Below, piece by piece: positions 30,413 through 39,479 of a stretch of DNA of 40,113 nucleotides. How positions within the stretch are numbered: position 1 is the first letter of the stretch; every line of letters begins with the position of its first letter. The stretch covers positions 1-40,113 of the forward strand of contig JAEUTI010000079.1 in the NCBI GenBank assembly GCA_016788065.1, written 5' to 3'. This stretch comes from Bacteroidia bacterium (GTDB lineage Bacteria; Bacteroidota; Bacteroidia; AKYH767-A; OLB10). A program made the position numbers and the translations under genes. The notes under the pieces are model-generated. The model was not told the DNA's origin and searched no databases. It saw nothing but the letters and a program-made list of their open reading frames with translations.

Positions 30413-32338
30413 ATGAAAAACTCAACCAAATCACTGCTATTTTCAGGACTTATCTTATTGATAGTCACAGCATACAGCTTCAGTACCGGACTTACTACTT
30501 CCGTCCTCAAGGGTACTGTGAGAAGCAAAACCGACAAAGAAATTATTCCCGGAGCAGTTATCGAGTTACGTCAAAAAGTAGGCGAACCGGTTAAAAGAGT
30601 CATGACAGATCTGGATGGCCATTTTGAATTTAAGGGCATTAATCCTGGCACCTACAATATAAAGGTTACCATGATTGGCTTCACAACTAAAGAGATCTCC
30701 AATGTTAAACTCGAGGCTGGTAAAACCAAAACACTAATTATTGAATTAGAGGCAACTTTAACCGATCTGAAAGAAGTTTTACTGCATGCTCCTCAAAAAC
30801 AGGACTACAAAAAAAGTGAAGCTGAAGAAAGCATTTCATTGAATCAGTTTTTCGATAAAGGTGTCCGATCCAGAGCGCCTAATACACTGAACGCAGTCAG
30901 TGAACCATTCAATACCGAGCAATACGATCACATGCCTGAAAACGATTTTCATGCAACAACCGATTCGCCGCTTTCAACTTTTTCTATTGATGTTGATCCG
31001 GCTTCGTATGCGAATGTCAGACGTTTCATAAACAGTGGCAATTTGCCTCCGGTTGATGCGGTTCGAATTGAAGAAATGATAAATTACTTCAGCTACGATT
31101 ATCCCGAGCCAAAAAACAACGAACCATTTTCGATCATCACCGAACACAGTACCTGCCCCTGGAATAAAGATCATCAGCTGGTGAGCATTGCATTGCAGGC
31201 TAAGAAAATTCCAATGTCGCAATTACCCCCATCCAACCTGGTTTTCTTATTGGATGTCTCCGGTTCAATGAACAGTGAAGACAAATTACCACTCTTAAAA
31301 AAATCTATTGGATTACTTACGAATCAACTTAGGTCAATCGACAAAGTTGCGATTGTAGTTTATGCCGGAAATGCGGGATTGGTTTTACCTTCTACATCAG
31401 GCAACGACAAAGCAACCATATTGCAGGCATTGGATCAATTGAGTGCAGGTGGGTCAACTGCAGGAGGAGCAGGTATACAATTGGCATATAAAATAGCATT
31501 GGAAAATTTTATTCCAAATGGTAATAACAGAGTTATCCTTGCCACTGATGGCGATTTTAATGTTGGTGTAAGTAGTGATGGCGAATTGGTAAGAATCATT
31601 GAAGAAAAAAGAACAACCGGTATATTTTTGACTGTGCTTGGTTTTGGAACCGGCAATCTGAAAGATTCCCGTATGGAAAAACTGGCCGATAAAGGAAATG
31701 GAAACTATGCTTACATCGATAATATTATGGAAGCAAATAAAGTTCTGGTGAAAGAAGCTGGTGGTACACTTTTCACACTTGCCAAAGATGTGAAACTACA
31801 AATTGAATTTAATCCTCAATATGTAAAAGCATACAAACTGATTGGTTACGAAAACAGAATTTTACAACATCGCGATTTTAATGATGACAAAAAAGATGCG
31901 GGAGATCTTGGCAGCGGCCATACGGTAACTGCCTTGTATGAAATTGTTCCTGCAGGAAGTGACGATGAGTTTTCCAAAGTTGATCCGTTAAAATATCAGC
32001 CCACTCAAAAAGTAAATACCGGAAACGACGAAATGCTGACTGTGAAATTCCGCTATAAAGATCCACAATCGGAAACCAGCAAATTAATCACCCGGGTTTT
32101 AGCAGCGAAAAAAGTTTCTTCTCTCGACAATGCATCCATGAACTTACGATTTGCAGCAGCAGTTGCCGGTTTCGGATTAATACTTCGTGATTCGGAACAT
32201 AAAGGCAAAGCAGACTTTAAAATGGTAACATCACTGGCCCGTTCAGCAAAAGGAACAGATCATTCAGGAGACCGCGCAGCCTTTATTCAAATGGTAGAAA
32301 CTGCAGCGTTGCTTAAAGAAAATTTATCAGGAAAATAA
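30413..32338 (+). CDS. VWA-domain protein, YfbK-like
   Basis: A 641-residue exported protein. N-terminal signal or anchor (LLFSGLILLIVTAYSF, 8-23). A CarboxypepD_reg-like beta-sandwich covers about 30-115 (VLKGTVRSKTDKEIIPGAVI, GINPGTYNIKVTMIGFTTKE). A YfbK-type N-region has STFSIDVDPASYANVRRFIN and RIEEMINYFSYDYPEP. The VWA domain has a complete MIDAS (LLDVSGSMNSED, D281/S283/S285) and ATDGDFNVGVSSDGEL. The C-terminal region matches the YfbK-associated tail (VTALYEIVPAG, RFAAAVAGFGLILRDS). The metal site predicts protein-protein adhesion. It is divergent from a sigma/anti-sigma pair and followed 48 bp later by a TonB-plug protein, suggesting a shared envelope-related role. Confidence 0.85.
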   Translation: MKNSTKSLLFSGLILLIVTAYSFSTGLTTSVLKGTVRSKTDKEIIPGAVIELRQKVGEPVKRVMTDLDGHFEFKGINPGTYNIKVTMIGFTTKEISNVKLEAGKTKTLIIELEATLTDLKEVLLHAPQKQDYKKSEAEESISLNQFFDKGVRSRAPNTLNAVSEPFNTEQYDHMPENDFHATTDSPLSTFSIDVDPASYANVRRFINSGNLPPVDAVRIEEMINYFSYDYPEPKNNEPFSIITEHSTCPWNKDHQLVSIALQAKKIPMSQLPPSNLVFLLDVSGSMNSEDKLPLLKKSIGLLTNQLRSIDKVAIVVYAGNAGLVLPSTSGNDKATILQALDQLSAGGSTAGGAGIQLAYKIALENFIPNGNNRVILATDGDFNVGVSSDGELVRIIEEKRTTGIFLTVLGFGTGNLKDSRMEKLADKGNGNYAYIDNIMEANKVLVKEAGGTLFTLAKDVKLQIEFNPQYVKAYKLIGYENRILQHRDFNDDKKDAGDLGSGHTVTALYEIVPAGSDDEFSKVDPLKYQPTQKVNTGNDEMLTVKFRYKDPQSETSKLITRVLAAKKVSSLDNASMNLRFAAAVAGFGLILRDSEHKGKADFKMVTSLARSAKGTDHSGDRAAFIQMVETAALLKENLSGK

Positions 32339-32386
32339 ATCGGTTGACACAAAATAAATTCCGTTTACTCTTTAAAAATATAAATT

Positions 32387-33073
32387 ATGAAAACTTTAAA
32401 AATAACTTTCGCGCTCATACTTGTACTGTTGTCATTCAGCAGTCATGCACAATTTGGTGAAATCAGAGGGCTCGTCACCGACGTCGACAGCAAAGAACCG
32501 CTACAATTTGCAACAGTAACATATGTTCAGAATGGAACCACAAAGGGTGTTACTACCGATGAAAACGGCCAGTACAAAATTAAGCCTCTGGCAGCTGGGA
32601 AATATGATCTAACCATTTCCTATGTAGGATACACTCCATATAAATTAAGTGGGGTTGCAGTTAGTGTTGAGAAAGTTACTTATGCCGATGTAACTATGAA
32701 AGCATCCGGTTTTATTCTTCCCGGTCCGACAATTACCTGGGAACCACCAATGATTGATCCGGGAGTAACTGCGGTGATGGATGTAATAACAGCCGAAGAA
32801 ATTGATCAGGCTATTGAACGCGATGTTGTAAGTATGGTGGCCAATACTGCCGGTGTCTATCAACGTGAAGAAGGAGGCTCCATCAATGTTCGTGGAACCC
32901 GTGAAAATGCAACCTTATATGTGGTTGATGGAATAAAAATGACCGGCGGATTTACAATCCCCAAAGGTGCTATTCAGGAAATATCAGTTCTAAGCGGGGG
33001 CATTCCGGCTCAGTTCGGAGATGCTACCGGAGGTGTGGTTATTATTACGACAAAAAGCTATCGGATGAAGTAG
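32387..33073 (+). CDS. CarboxypepD_reg plus TonB plug, no beta-barrel
   Basis: A 228-residue exported protein. Signal peptide about 1-21 (LKITFALILVLLSFSSHAQ). CarboxypepD_reg-like domain at 24-108 (GEIRGLVTDVDSKEPLQFAT, YDLTISYVGYTPYKLSGVAV). A TonB-dependent-receptor plug-like domain at about 130-225 (MDVITAEEIDQAIERDVVSM, GSINVRGTRENATLYVVDGI, ISVLSGGIPAQFGDATGGVV). Full SusC-like receptors continue with a ~700-residue barrel. Here the frame ends after the plug, and no barrel-like sequence follows in any frame before the next promoter. It is either a purpose-built stand-alone plug, as seen in some Bacteroidota, or a truncated receptor. It is probably co-transcribed with the VWA gene. Confidence 0.8.
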   Translation: MKTLKITFALILVLLSFSSHAQFGEIRGLVTDVDSKEPLQFATVTYVQNGTTKGVTTDENGQYKIKPLAAGKYDLTISYVGYTPYKLSGVAVSVEKVTYADVTMKASGFILPGPTITWEPPMIDPGVTAVMDVITAEEIDQAIERDVVSMVANTAGVYQREEGGSINVRGTRENATLYVVDGIKMTGGFTIPKGAIQEISVLSGGIPAQFGDATGGVVIITTKSYRMK

Positions 33074-33100
33074 TTGGTTCAGATTCATTTAGATAGCTTC

Positions 33101-33126
33101 AGCCTGTTCTTGAAAAAGGGCAGGCT
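33101..33126 (+). terminator. Probable terminator after the plug gene
   Basis: AGCCTGTTCTT-GAAA-AAGGGCAGGCT: an 11-bp stem including two G-T pairs, with a GAAA tetraloop. It is followed by a short TTT only, so termination may be partial. Confidence 0.55.
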
Positions 33127-33169
33127 TTGCTACATATAGATGTTACTGCTTTTCATCCAATAAATTGTT

Positions 33170-33177
33170 TATTTTTG
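33170..33177 (+). promoter_or_regulatory. -7 box of the M16 peptidase operon
   Basis: TATTTTTG, a match to TAnnTTTG, 26 nt before the ATG at 33204. It lies inside the upstream TTG-initiated extension of the frame and so rules that extension out. Confidence 0.45.
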
Positions 33178-33203
33178 GCCTTCTCAATAAAAATCAACAC
33201 TTT

Positions 33204-34580
33204 ATGACAATGAAAAGATTAATGTTTGCTGCATTAGCTACGGTGCTGTCAGTCAGCGCAGTAACAGCACAGAAAAATCTTCCTTCCAATTTTTTCATGA
33301 CAAAACTTGAAAATGGACTGGAGTTATTGGTAATTGAAGACAATTCGGTACCCCTGGCGACTATCGAAATTTGTGTTCACAATGGTTCTTACACCGAAGA
33401 TCCCGATTACAACGGATTATCGCATTTGTATGAACACATGTTTTTTAAGGCTAACAAAGATCTTCCGTCACAGGAACAATTTCTTGCAAGAATTAATGAA
33501 TTGGGAATTACCTTTAATGGTACTACTTCCAATGAAAGAGTAAATTACTTCCTGACTTTGAGTAACACCAAAGTAAATGAAGGCTTATCTTTCATGAACA
33601 GCGCAATTCGTTACCCTCTATTTCTGGAAGATGAAATGAAGCGTGAAAATCCTGTTGTGGATGGTGAGTTTCAGCGTGCAGAATCGAATCCTGTATTCTG
33701 GTTGTTTAAAGATATGGACAAACAATTATGGGGTGAACATTACAGCCGCAAAAACACAATTGGTGATCACGATATTATCTTAAGTGCAACACCAGAAAAA
33801 ATGCGTGTTATTCAGGCAAAATACTACTATCCTAATAATTCTATGATTGTGGTTGCAGGTGATGTGAATCATGATGATATTTTTTCTAAAGCAAAAGAAC
33901 TTTTTGCCGACTGGAAACCATCTGACTTTAATATTTTCGAGAAATATCCGATTCCGGAATTTAGTCCTTTGAAAGAATCTACTTCATTCATCACAGAAAA
34001 TGCAAATGCCAAGACACCAATCATTATGGCATCATTGCATGGCCCTGATACCAGAAACGATATTCCTGCAACTTATGCTGCCGATGTTTTTTCGTACATC
34101 TTAAGCCAGAAGAGCTCACGCTTCCAGAAAGAAATGGTTGATGCAGGTTTAGCATTTCAGGCACAGGTAGGTTATCAGACCTGTAAATATGTAGGTCCTA
34201 TTCAAATCTTTTTAGTTCCTAATCCTGCAAAAGTTCAGGAAGCGTATGCCAAACTAAAAGAGCATATGTCACTATGGAATACAGACGATTATTTCACAGA
34301 CGAACAACTGGAGACAGCTAAAAATATGCTTGCTATTGAGCAGACTAAAGATCGCGAAAGCACTTCTTCTTATGTGCATTCAGTAACTTACTGGTGGGCT
34401 TCTGCAAGCATCGATTACTACACTACTTACATCGATAATTTGAAAAAAGTTAGTCGCGAAGACATCAAAAATTACGTTAACAAATACATCACCAACAAAC
34501 CGATGGTCACCGGATTATTATTATCACCTGAAATGAAATCTCAGATGGGAATTACCGATGCTTCATCTTATTTGAAATAA
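33204..34580 (+). CDS. M16-family zinc peptidase, catalytic subunit
   Basis: About 458 residues. Signal peptide MTMKRLMFAALATVLSVSAV, cleaved near TAQ. The inverted zinc motif HxxEH is intact (GLSHLYEHMFF, H74/E77/H78), and the downstream Glu ligand is in RENPVVDGEFQRAESNP. The usual two M16 domains follow, the second with TPIIMASLHGPDTRND. The frame opens at TTG 33165, but the promoter box at 33170 and the signal peptide place the start at ATG 33204 (or 33210). It precedes a second M16 gene by 27 bp. The two probably form a periplasmic alpha/beta peptidase like mitochondrial-processing-type M16B pairs. Substrates are unknown. Confidence 0.9.
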   Translation: MTMKRLMFAALATVLSVSAVTAQKNLPSNFFMTKLENGLELLVIEDNSVPLATIEICVHNGSYTEDPDYNGLSHLYEHMFFKANKDLPSQEQFLARINELGITFNGTTSNERVNYFLTLSNTKVNEGLSFMNSAIRYPLFLEDEMKRENPVVDGEFQRAESNPVFWLFKDMDKQLWGEHYSRKNTIGDHDIILSATPEKMRVIQAKYYYPNNSMIVVAGDVNHDDIFSKAKELFADWKPSDFNIFEKYPIPEFSPLKESTSFITENANAKTPIIMASLHGPDTRNDIPATYAADVFSYILSQKSSRFQKEMVDAGLAFQAQVGYQTCKYVGPIQIFLVPNPAKVQEAYAKLKEHMSLWNTDDYFTDEQLETAKNMLAIEQTKDRESTSSYVHSVTYWWASASIDYYTTYIDNLKKVSREDIKNYVNKYITNKPMVTGLLLSPEMKSQMGITDASSYLK

Positions 34581-34607
34581 ATTAACAACAACTAAAAAAC
34601 GAAAGAA

Positions 34608-35951
34608 ATGAAAAGAAACAGCATTATAACCGCGATGTTCCTATCAGCAGCGTTGTTGTTGAATAGCATAGTAACACTTGCAGGTGGTCCGGCTACCAAG
34701 GAAGTTTCGGTAGAAGGAATTAAAGTTATTATTAAACAAACTCCGAAAGAAGTAATCAGTGTAAGGATGTTTATTAAAGGCGGCAATGCCAACATCCCTG
34801 AGGACAAACAAGGACTTGAAAATTTTGCATTTTCACTGGCTGCAGAAGGTGGAAGTAAAATGCGCAACAAAGATGTGTTCAGTACTGAATGTGAAAAAAT
34901 TGGTGCAGAAGTTTCTGGTTATTCCAGTTATGATTTCGGAACGATGAATCTGAATTGCATCAAAGCATTCTGGGATGAGTCATGGAGCTTATTCGCAGAG
35001 GCGGTAACATCACCTGCTTTTGATGCGAAAGAATTTGAAAACATGAAAGGCACTCTGATTGCAGGTGCAAAGCAGGGCGAATCGAATCCCGATCAGCACC
35101 TTGCCAACATTGCAATGGAAAGCGTTTTCAAAGGTCGTAGCTATTCTAAAATTCCTGAAGGAACAGCAGCTTCACTTGAAAAATTAACCTTGAAAGATTT
35201 GCAGGATCATTATGCAAAAGCAATGGTTAAAAGTCGTGTATTCATTGTGGTAGTTGGGAATGTAAATCCTGATGATGTAATTGCAAAAATTAAAGCATCA
35301 TTTGGAAAATTACCATTGGGAACTCCATCACCTGTTGAACCACGGGTTCAAATTACCAAACCTGGAGTATATATTGAAGACCGTGATATTGCAACCAATT
35401 ACCTGATGGGAATTATGACAGCTCCCGGAATGGGAAGTCCAGAAGGTGTTCCAATGCGCATTGGAATGAATATTCTTTACGATCGTTTCTTTGTGGAACT
35501 TCGTACCAAAAGAAGTCTTTCTTATGCACCTGCAGCATCTTACAATGCAAACCGTATCAGCAATCCTTATAACAGCATCTACATCTCTACCCTCGATCCA
35601 AAACAATCGATTGAAGTAATGACTGAAGAAATCAACAAGATCAAAAAAGAAGGATTCACTGAAAAAGAATTGCTGGATAAAAAATTATCATTCTTAACCC
35701 GATATTACATGGGTCAGGAAACATCATCGGCACAATCGCAGACACTAGGCATGAATGAACTTGGTGGCACCTGGAAAAATGCTGATACCTTTACGGAAGA
35801 TGTAAATAAAACTACCCTTAAAGATGTAAATACCGTATTTACTAAATATACCGGAGCCATCCGCTGGACTTACCTCGGTAAAAAAGATGCGGTTAAGGAA
35901 GAAGATTTTAAGCAAACCTGGAAAGGTAATGTGCTTCAAAGTCCATATTAA
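34608..35951 (+). CDS. M16-family peptidase, non-catalytic partner
   Basis: A 447-residue exported protein (signal peptide MKRNSIITAMFLSAALLLNS, then IVTLAGG). It shares the M16 fold (VRMFIKGGNANIPEDKQGLE) but has NFAFSLAAEGG where the zinc motif should be, so it cannot bind zinc. It keeps the Arg/Tyr pair of the partner subunit, LRTKRSLSYAPAASYN, used to bind substrate in the active site of the catalytic chain. It is therefore the beta-type partner of the preceding gene. A terminator follows at 35970. Confidence 0.9.
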   Translation: MKRNSIITAMFLSAALLLNSIVTLAGGPATKEVSVEGIKVIIKQTPKEVISVRMFIKGGNANIPEDKQGLENFAFSLAAEGGSKMRNKDVFSTECEKIGAEVSGYSSYDFGTMNLNCIKAFWDESWSLFAEAVTSPAFDAKEFENMKGTLIAGAKQGESNPDQHLANIAMESVFKGRSYSKIPEGTAASLEKLTLKDLQDHYAKAMVKSRVFIVVVGNVNPDDVIAKIKASFGKLPLGTPSPVEPRVQITKPGVYIEDRDIATNYLMGIMTAPGMGSPEGVPMRIGMNILYDRFFVELRTKRSLSYAPAASYNANRISNPYNSIYISTLDPKQSIEVMTEEINKIKKEGFTEKELLDKKLSFLTRYYMGQETSSAQSQTLGMNELGGTWKNADTFTEDVNKTTLKDVNTVFTKYTGAIRWTYLGKKDAVKEEDFKQTWKGNVLQSPY

Positions 35952-35969
35952 TAACCACTAACTGAAATT

Positions 35970-36000
35970 AAAAAAGCCTCCGACACCGGGGGCTTTTTTA
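35970..36000 (+). terminator. Terminator of the M16 operon
   Basis: AAAAAAGCCTCC, a 6-nt loop, then GGGGGCTTTTTT: a 12-bp stem with one G-T pair and six terminal T, 18 bp after the stop. Confidence 0.88.
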
Positions 36001-36143
36001 TTGACCTTTTCATAAGAAAAAATGCCGCAACGAACATTTTCATGGTTTAGTATGCACATTTTAAAAAATCAGGATTTTCCAAAACACTCATAATAATTAA
36101 TATAGTGAAGCCGTTTGCAAAGCAACCTAAACATTATTAAACC

Positions 36144-36797
36144 ATGAAAAAAGCAATCATTTATTTAATTGCCGGTACAACTTTGTTAGTAGCAAGTTGT
36201 AAAAAAGACAAGGATGAAAATCCACCGGCAACTACACCAAGGACCGTTTCTCAATATGCTCAATTAAAAGTTGGTAACTACTGGATTTATGAAAGATTTT
36301 CCGTTGACGCTTCAGGCAACGAAACATCGTTGGGGCAATTCGACAGTTGCTATGTAGAAAAAGATACCATTATCAATAATCTGACCTATACCAAATATGT
36401 TTCACCATACATTGGGGGTCCTTTAACTCTCAATTTGTATCAGCGTGATTCATCAGGATATCTGGTCGACCAAAATGGTATCATCTACCTTGCTCCAAAT
36501 GACTTTACTTCCACCCTTGAAGATAGATATGTATTGGCAATCAATGATACTGTGGCGCATGTAACGAAGCAAATGGTCAATAAGGACTCTGTTGTTACTG
36601 TGCCTGCCGGGACTTATACGATTATAAATTGCCGTACTATGTTCGAGATGTATCCTGGTTATAATTCAGGAGGCACATTTCGGCCTATAAATAGCCGATA
36701 TGCTTCCGGCGTTGGAATTGTTTGGGACCGGGAAGTATTTTTTGCTTCTCAACCCACATACACCGATCGCAAACTGGTCAGGTTTCATCTCAATTAA
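36144..36797 (+). CDS. Lipoprotein of unknown function
   Basis: A 217-residue predicted lipoprotein: MKKAIIYLIAGTTLLVASCK, with lipobox VASC (Cys19) and a Lys/Asp-rich linker (KKDKDENPPATTP). The rest is one beta-rich domain with YAQLKVGNYWIYERFSVDAS near its start, a pattern repeatedly found in uncharacterised Bacteroidota lipoproteins, and ends VWDREVFFASQ ... LVRFHLN. It is single-gene. Probably outer-membrane-anchored. Function not recognised. Confidence 0.75.
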   Translation: MKKAIIYLIAGTTLLVASCKKDKDENPPATTPRTVSQYAQLKVGNYWIYERFSVDASGNETSLGQFDSCYVEKDTIINNLTYTKYVSPYIGGPLTLNLYQRDSSGYLVDQNGIIYLAPNDFTSTLEDRYVLAINDTVAHVTKQMVNKDSVVTVPAGTYTIINCRTMFEMYPGYNSGGTFRPINSRYASGVGIVWDREVFFASQPTYTDRKLVRFHLN

Positions 36798-36904
36798 TCC
36801 AGGAAACACAGATTCATGAAGGGAATTTGGTGAAAAGAATTTATTTCTGTTGAAACAGGTAAAAATTCTTTTTAATTTTACTTGCTCATTAGCAACCACC
36901 CTTC

Positions 36905-37660
36905 ATGAATCTTTCTGTTTATTTTAATGGCATCAACTATACAGCAGATCTGTTAAAGCCAATCGATCTTTCTATTTCATTGCATACCGGTGCCGACAAT
37001 GTTACTGCTTGGTATGTTGATCCACCGAGAATTGAACCGGTAAGAATGGGCGACTGGGTAGGTGAAGTGGCAAGTGGCGCAGCAGTTAATTTCCGGAATG
37101 TGTACATCAATCCGCATGGACATGGTACGCATACGGAATGTGTGGGACATATCAGCAAAGAAAATTACAGTCTGAATAAATGCCTGAAACAATTTTTCTT
37201 CACTGCCGCAGTGATTACCGTAACACCTGCAGAACAAAATGGTGATCAGGTAATTTTACTCGAAACCATTCTGGAAAAACTACCGGTTAAAGGCACGCAG
37301 GCATTGGTAATTCGCACCCTGCCTAATGATCAATCCAAATGTTCCCGGCAATATTCCAATACCAATCCGCCATTTTTAGAAGCTGCTGCAGCTGCATGGA
37401 TGGCTGCAAATGGTATCGATCATTTATTACTCGATACTCCATCAGTCGACAAGGAACAAGATGGCGGCAAGCTAAGTGCGCATCATGCATTCTGGAAATA
37501 TCCTGAAGCCACACGTTTGCATGCAACCATTTCCGAATTAATTTATGTTCCGGAATCGGTGAAGGATGGACTTTACATTTTGAATCTTCAGATTACTGCA
37601 CTGGAAAATGATGCCAGTCCTTCGAAGCCTTTATTGTTTGAATTAAATCCACAACAATGA
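36905..37660 (+). CDS. Cyclase-family hydrolase, kynurenine-formamidase-like
   Basis: A 251-residue member of the 'putative cyclase' (KynB-like) metal-hydrolase family. The signature HGHGTHTECVGH (71-82) supplies the metal ligands, preceded by IDLSISLHTGADNVTAWYVD. A second conserved stretch is ALVIRTLPND and a third DHLLLDTPSVD (Asp) with HHAFW. The family includes arylformamidases that hydrolyse N-formylkynurenine. Its stop overlaps the ATG of the YjbR-like gene. The aldehyde dehydrogenase nearby resembles aminomuconate-semialdehyde dehydrogenases, so a tryptophan-degradation role is plausible but not shown. Confidence 0.82.
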   Translation: MNLSVYFNGINYTADLLKPIDLSISLHTGADNVTAWYVDPPRIEPVRMGDWVGEVASGAAVNFRNVYINPHGHGTHTECVGHISKENYSLNKCLKQFFFTAAVITVTPAEQNGDQVILLETILEKLPVKGTQALVIRTLPNDQSKCSRQYSNTNPPFLEAAAAAWMAANGIDHLLLDTPSVDKEQDGGKLSAHHAFWKYPEATRLHATISELIYVPESVKDGLYILNLQITALENDASPSKPLLFELNPQQ

Positions 37661-38025
37661 ACATTGAAGAAATCCGAGCCTATTGTTTAAAGTTCCATGA
37701 CACAACGGAATCATTCCCGTTTGATGAAGATGTGCTGGCATTTAAAGTATCCGGTAAAATATTTTGCCTCACAAGTCTCAGTGAACCCGACCGCATGAAC
37801 CTGAAATGCGAACCTGAAAAAGCTATTGAATTAAGAGAGCAATACCCATGTGTAATTCCCGGATATCACATGAGTAAGAAAATGTGGAATACAGTAATTA
37901 TTGATGGAAGTGTTTCCAAAAAAATGTTGCAATCATGGATTAAACATTCCTTTGACGAAGTAGTAAAAGGCCTGCCTAAGAAGTTACAACTACAGCATCA
38001 AACAAAAAACAAATCTGATAAATAG
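37657..38025 (+). CDS. MmcQ/YjbR-family protein
   Basis: A 122-residue single-domain protein of the YjbR/MmcQ (DUF419) family, a small DNA-binding-like double-wing fold. Conserved features: IEEIRAYCLKFHDTTESFPF, VLAFKVSGKIFCLTSLSEPD, MNLKCEPEKAIELREQYP, and the end PGYHMSKKMWNTVIID. ATGA overlap with the upstream cyclase gene. The biochemical role of the family is not established. Its stop is 8 bp from that of the convergent aldehyde dehydrogenase gene. Confidence 0.88.
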   Translation: MNIEEIRAYCLKFHDTTESFPFDEDVLAFKVSGKIFCLTSLSEPDRMNLKCEPEKAIELREQYPCVIPGYHMSKKMWNTVIIDGSVSKKMLQSWIKHSFDEVVKGLPKKLQLQHQTKNKSDK

Positions 38026-38033
38026 TTACAAAC

Positions 38034-39479
38034 TTATTTCAGACTGATACAAACATTTTTCTCTTCGGTAAAAAATTCGAGTGCTTCGAAACCACCTTCA
38101 CGACCAACACCTGACTGCTTAACACCACCAAATGGAGTACGTAAATCACGTAACAACCAGCAATTAATCCATACAATTCCCGAATGAAGGTTAGCTGCCA
38201 CGCGATGTGCACGGGTCAGGTTTTGCGTCCACACAGTGGCTGCCAAACCATATTTGGTTGAGTTCGCAAAAGCAAGAACTTCTTCCTCTGTATCAAATGG
38301 CATAATAGTAACTACAGGGCCAAATATTTCTTCCATATTAGTTCGACAATTGGAAGGCAATCCTTCAATTACAGTTGGTGTAAGATAATAACCCGATGCA
38401 AGTTCACCTTCAGGATAAACTCTTTCACCGCCACACAAAACAGTGCCACCTTCTTCTTGAGCAAGGTTGATATAGTATTCAATTTTTTCAAGATGTGGCT
38501 TCGAAACAATGGCACCAATGCGGGTTTCTTCATGAAACGGGTCACCAACTTTTAATGCTTTCACCTTTTCAACAAAGGCAAGTTTGAATTTTTCGTATAG
38601 CGGACGTTCCACAAAAATGCGGGAGCCGCACAAACATATCTCACCCTGATTTGAGAATGATGAATGAATAGTAGTTTTAACTGCAGCATCAAAATCACAA
38701 TCGGCAAAAATGATATTCGGATTTTTTCCTCCCAATTCAAGCGACATTTTTTTGAACATGGGTGCTGCAACTTTTGATATAGCCGCACCGGTTTGAGTGC
38801 CACCTGTAAAAGAAATTACCGGTATACCGGGATGAGCTGTAATTGGTCCGCCCACTTTAGGTCCGGTGCCATGCACTATATTTAAAACTCCGGCCGGCAA
38901 TCCTGCTTCTATGCATAACGCTGAAAGCATATATGCAGTGTAAGGAGTTATCTCGGATGGCTTTGCAACAACACAATTGCCGGACGCCAATGCTGGAGCA
39001 ATTTTCCAGGAAAATAAATAAAGGGGCAGGTTCCATGGTGAGATACACCCTGCAACTCCTATTGGTTGTCGTAGTGTATAATTGATAGCCATTCCCTCCA
39101 TGGCATGTGCTTCTGTTGATTGATGCAAAATTCCGGTGGCATAAAAATAAAAATTGCTGGCAGCGCGGGGAATATCAACTGATTTCGAAAGCCATAGAGG
39201 TTTACCATTATCACGACTTTCGGCAATAGCCAATTTTTCAAGATCTCGGGTAATAAGCTCTGAAATCTTCACCAAAATGGCAGACCGACGGGCGGCAGGC
39301 ATCGAACTCCAGGCAGGAAACGCAGCTTGAGCAGCACTTACGGCCAATTCCACATCACGTTCATCAGAATCGGGAATAAAACAATATGCTTTCCCTGTGG
39401 AAGGATTTATATTATCGAAGTAAGTCTGCCCAACCGGAGCCTGTAACTTACCATTAATGTAATTCAAAATTGATTCCAT
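38034..39479 (-). CDS. NAD(P)-dependent aldehyde dehydrogenase, muconate-semialdehyde type
   Basis: A 481-residue ALDH-superfamily enzyme oxidising an aldehyde to a carboxylate. The cofactor region is ISPWNLPLYLFSWKIAPALA and VVAKPSEITP, followed by SFTGGTQTG. The general base is in MSLELGGKNP (E248), the catalytic Cys282 in NQGEICLCGSRIF, and the C-terminus has EEIFGPVVTIMPFDTEEEVL. The late RDLRTPFGGVKQSGVGREGG is typical of 2-hydroxymuconate/2-aminomuconate semialdehyde dehydrogenases (ALDH8-like). A TACCTTTG box lies 19 nt upstream of the ATG. A place in kynurenine catabolism is suggested by the cyclase gene 400 bp away on the other strand, and is not proved. Confidence 0.85.
   Translation of the reverse strand: MESILNYINGKLQAPVGQTYFDNINPSTGKAYCFIPDSDERDVELAVSAAQAAFPAWSSMPAARRSAILVKISELITRDLEKLAIAESRDNGKPLWLSKSVDIPRAASNFYFYATGILHQSTEAHAMEGMAINYTLRQPIGVAGCISPWNLPLYLFSWKIAPALASGNCVVAKPSEITPYTAYMLSALCIEAGLPAGVLNIVHGTGPKVGGPITAHPGIPVISFTGGTQTGAAISKVAAPMFKKMSLELGGKNPNIIFADCDFDAAVKTTIHSSFSNQGEICLCGSRIFVERPLYEKFKLAFVEKVKALKVGDPFHEETRIGAIVSKPHLEKIEYYINLAQEEGGTVLCGGERVYPEGELASGYYLTPTVIEGLPSNCRTNMEEIFGPVVTIMPFDTEEEVLAFANSTKYGLAATVWTQNLTRAHRVAANLHSGIVWINCWLLRDLRTPFGGVKQSGVGREGGFEALEFFTEEKNVCISLK

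Noticed and set aside
33074..33200. Frameshifted beta-barrel after the TonB plug
   Set aside because: The region holds a hairpin terminator and the next promoter, and no frame gives beta-barrel-like sequence.
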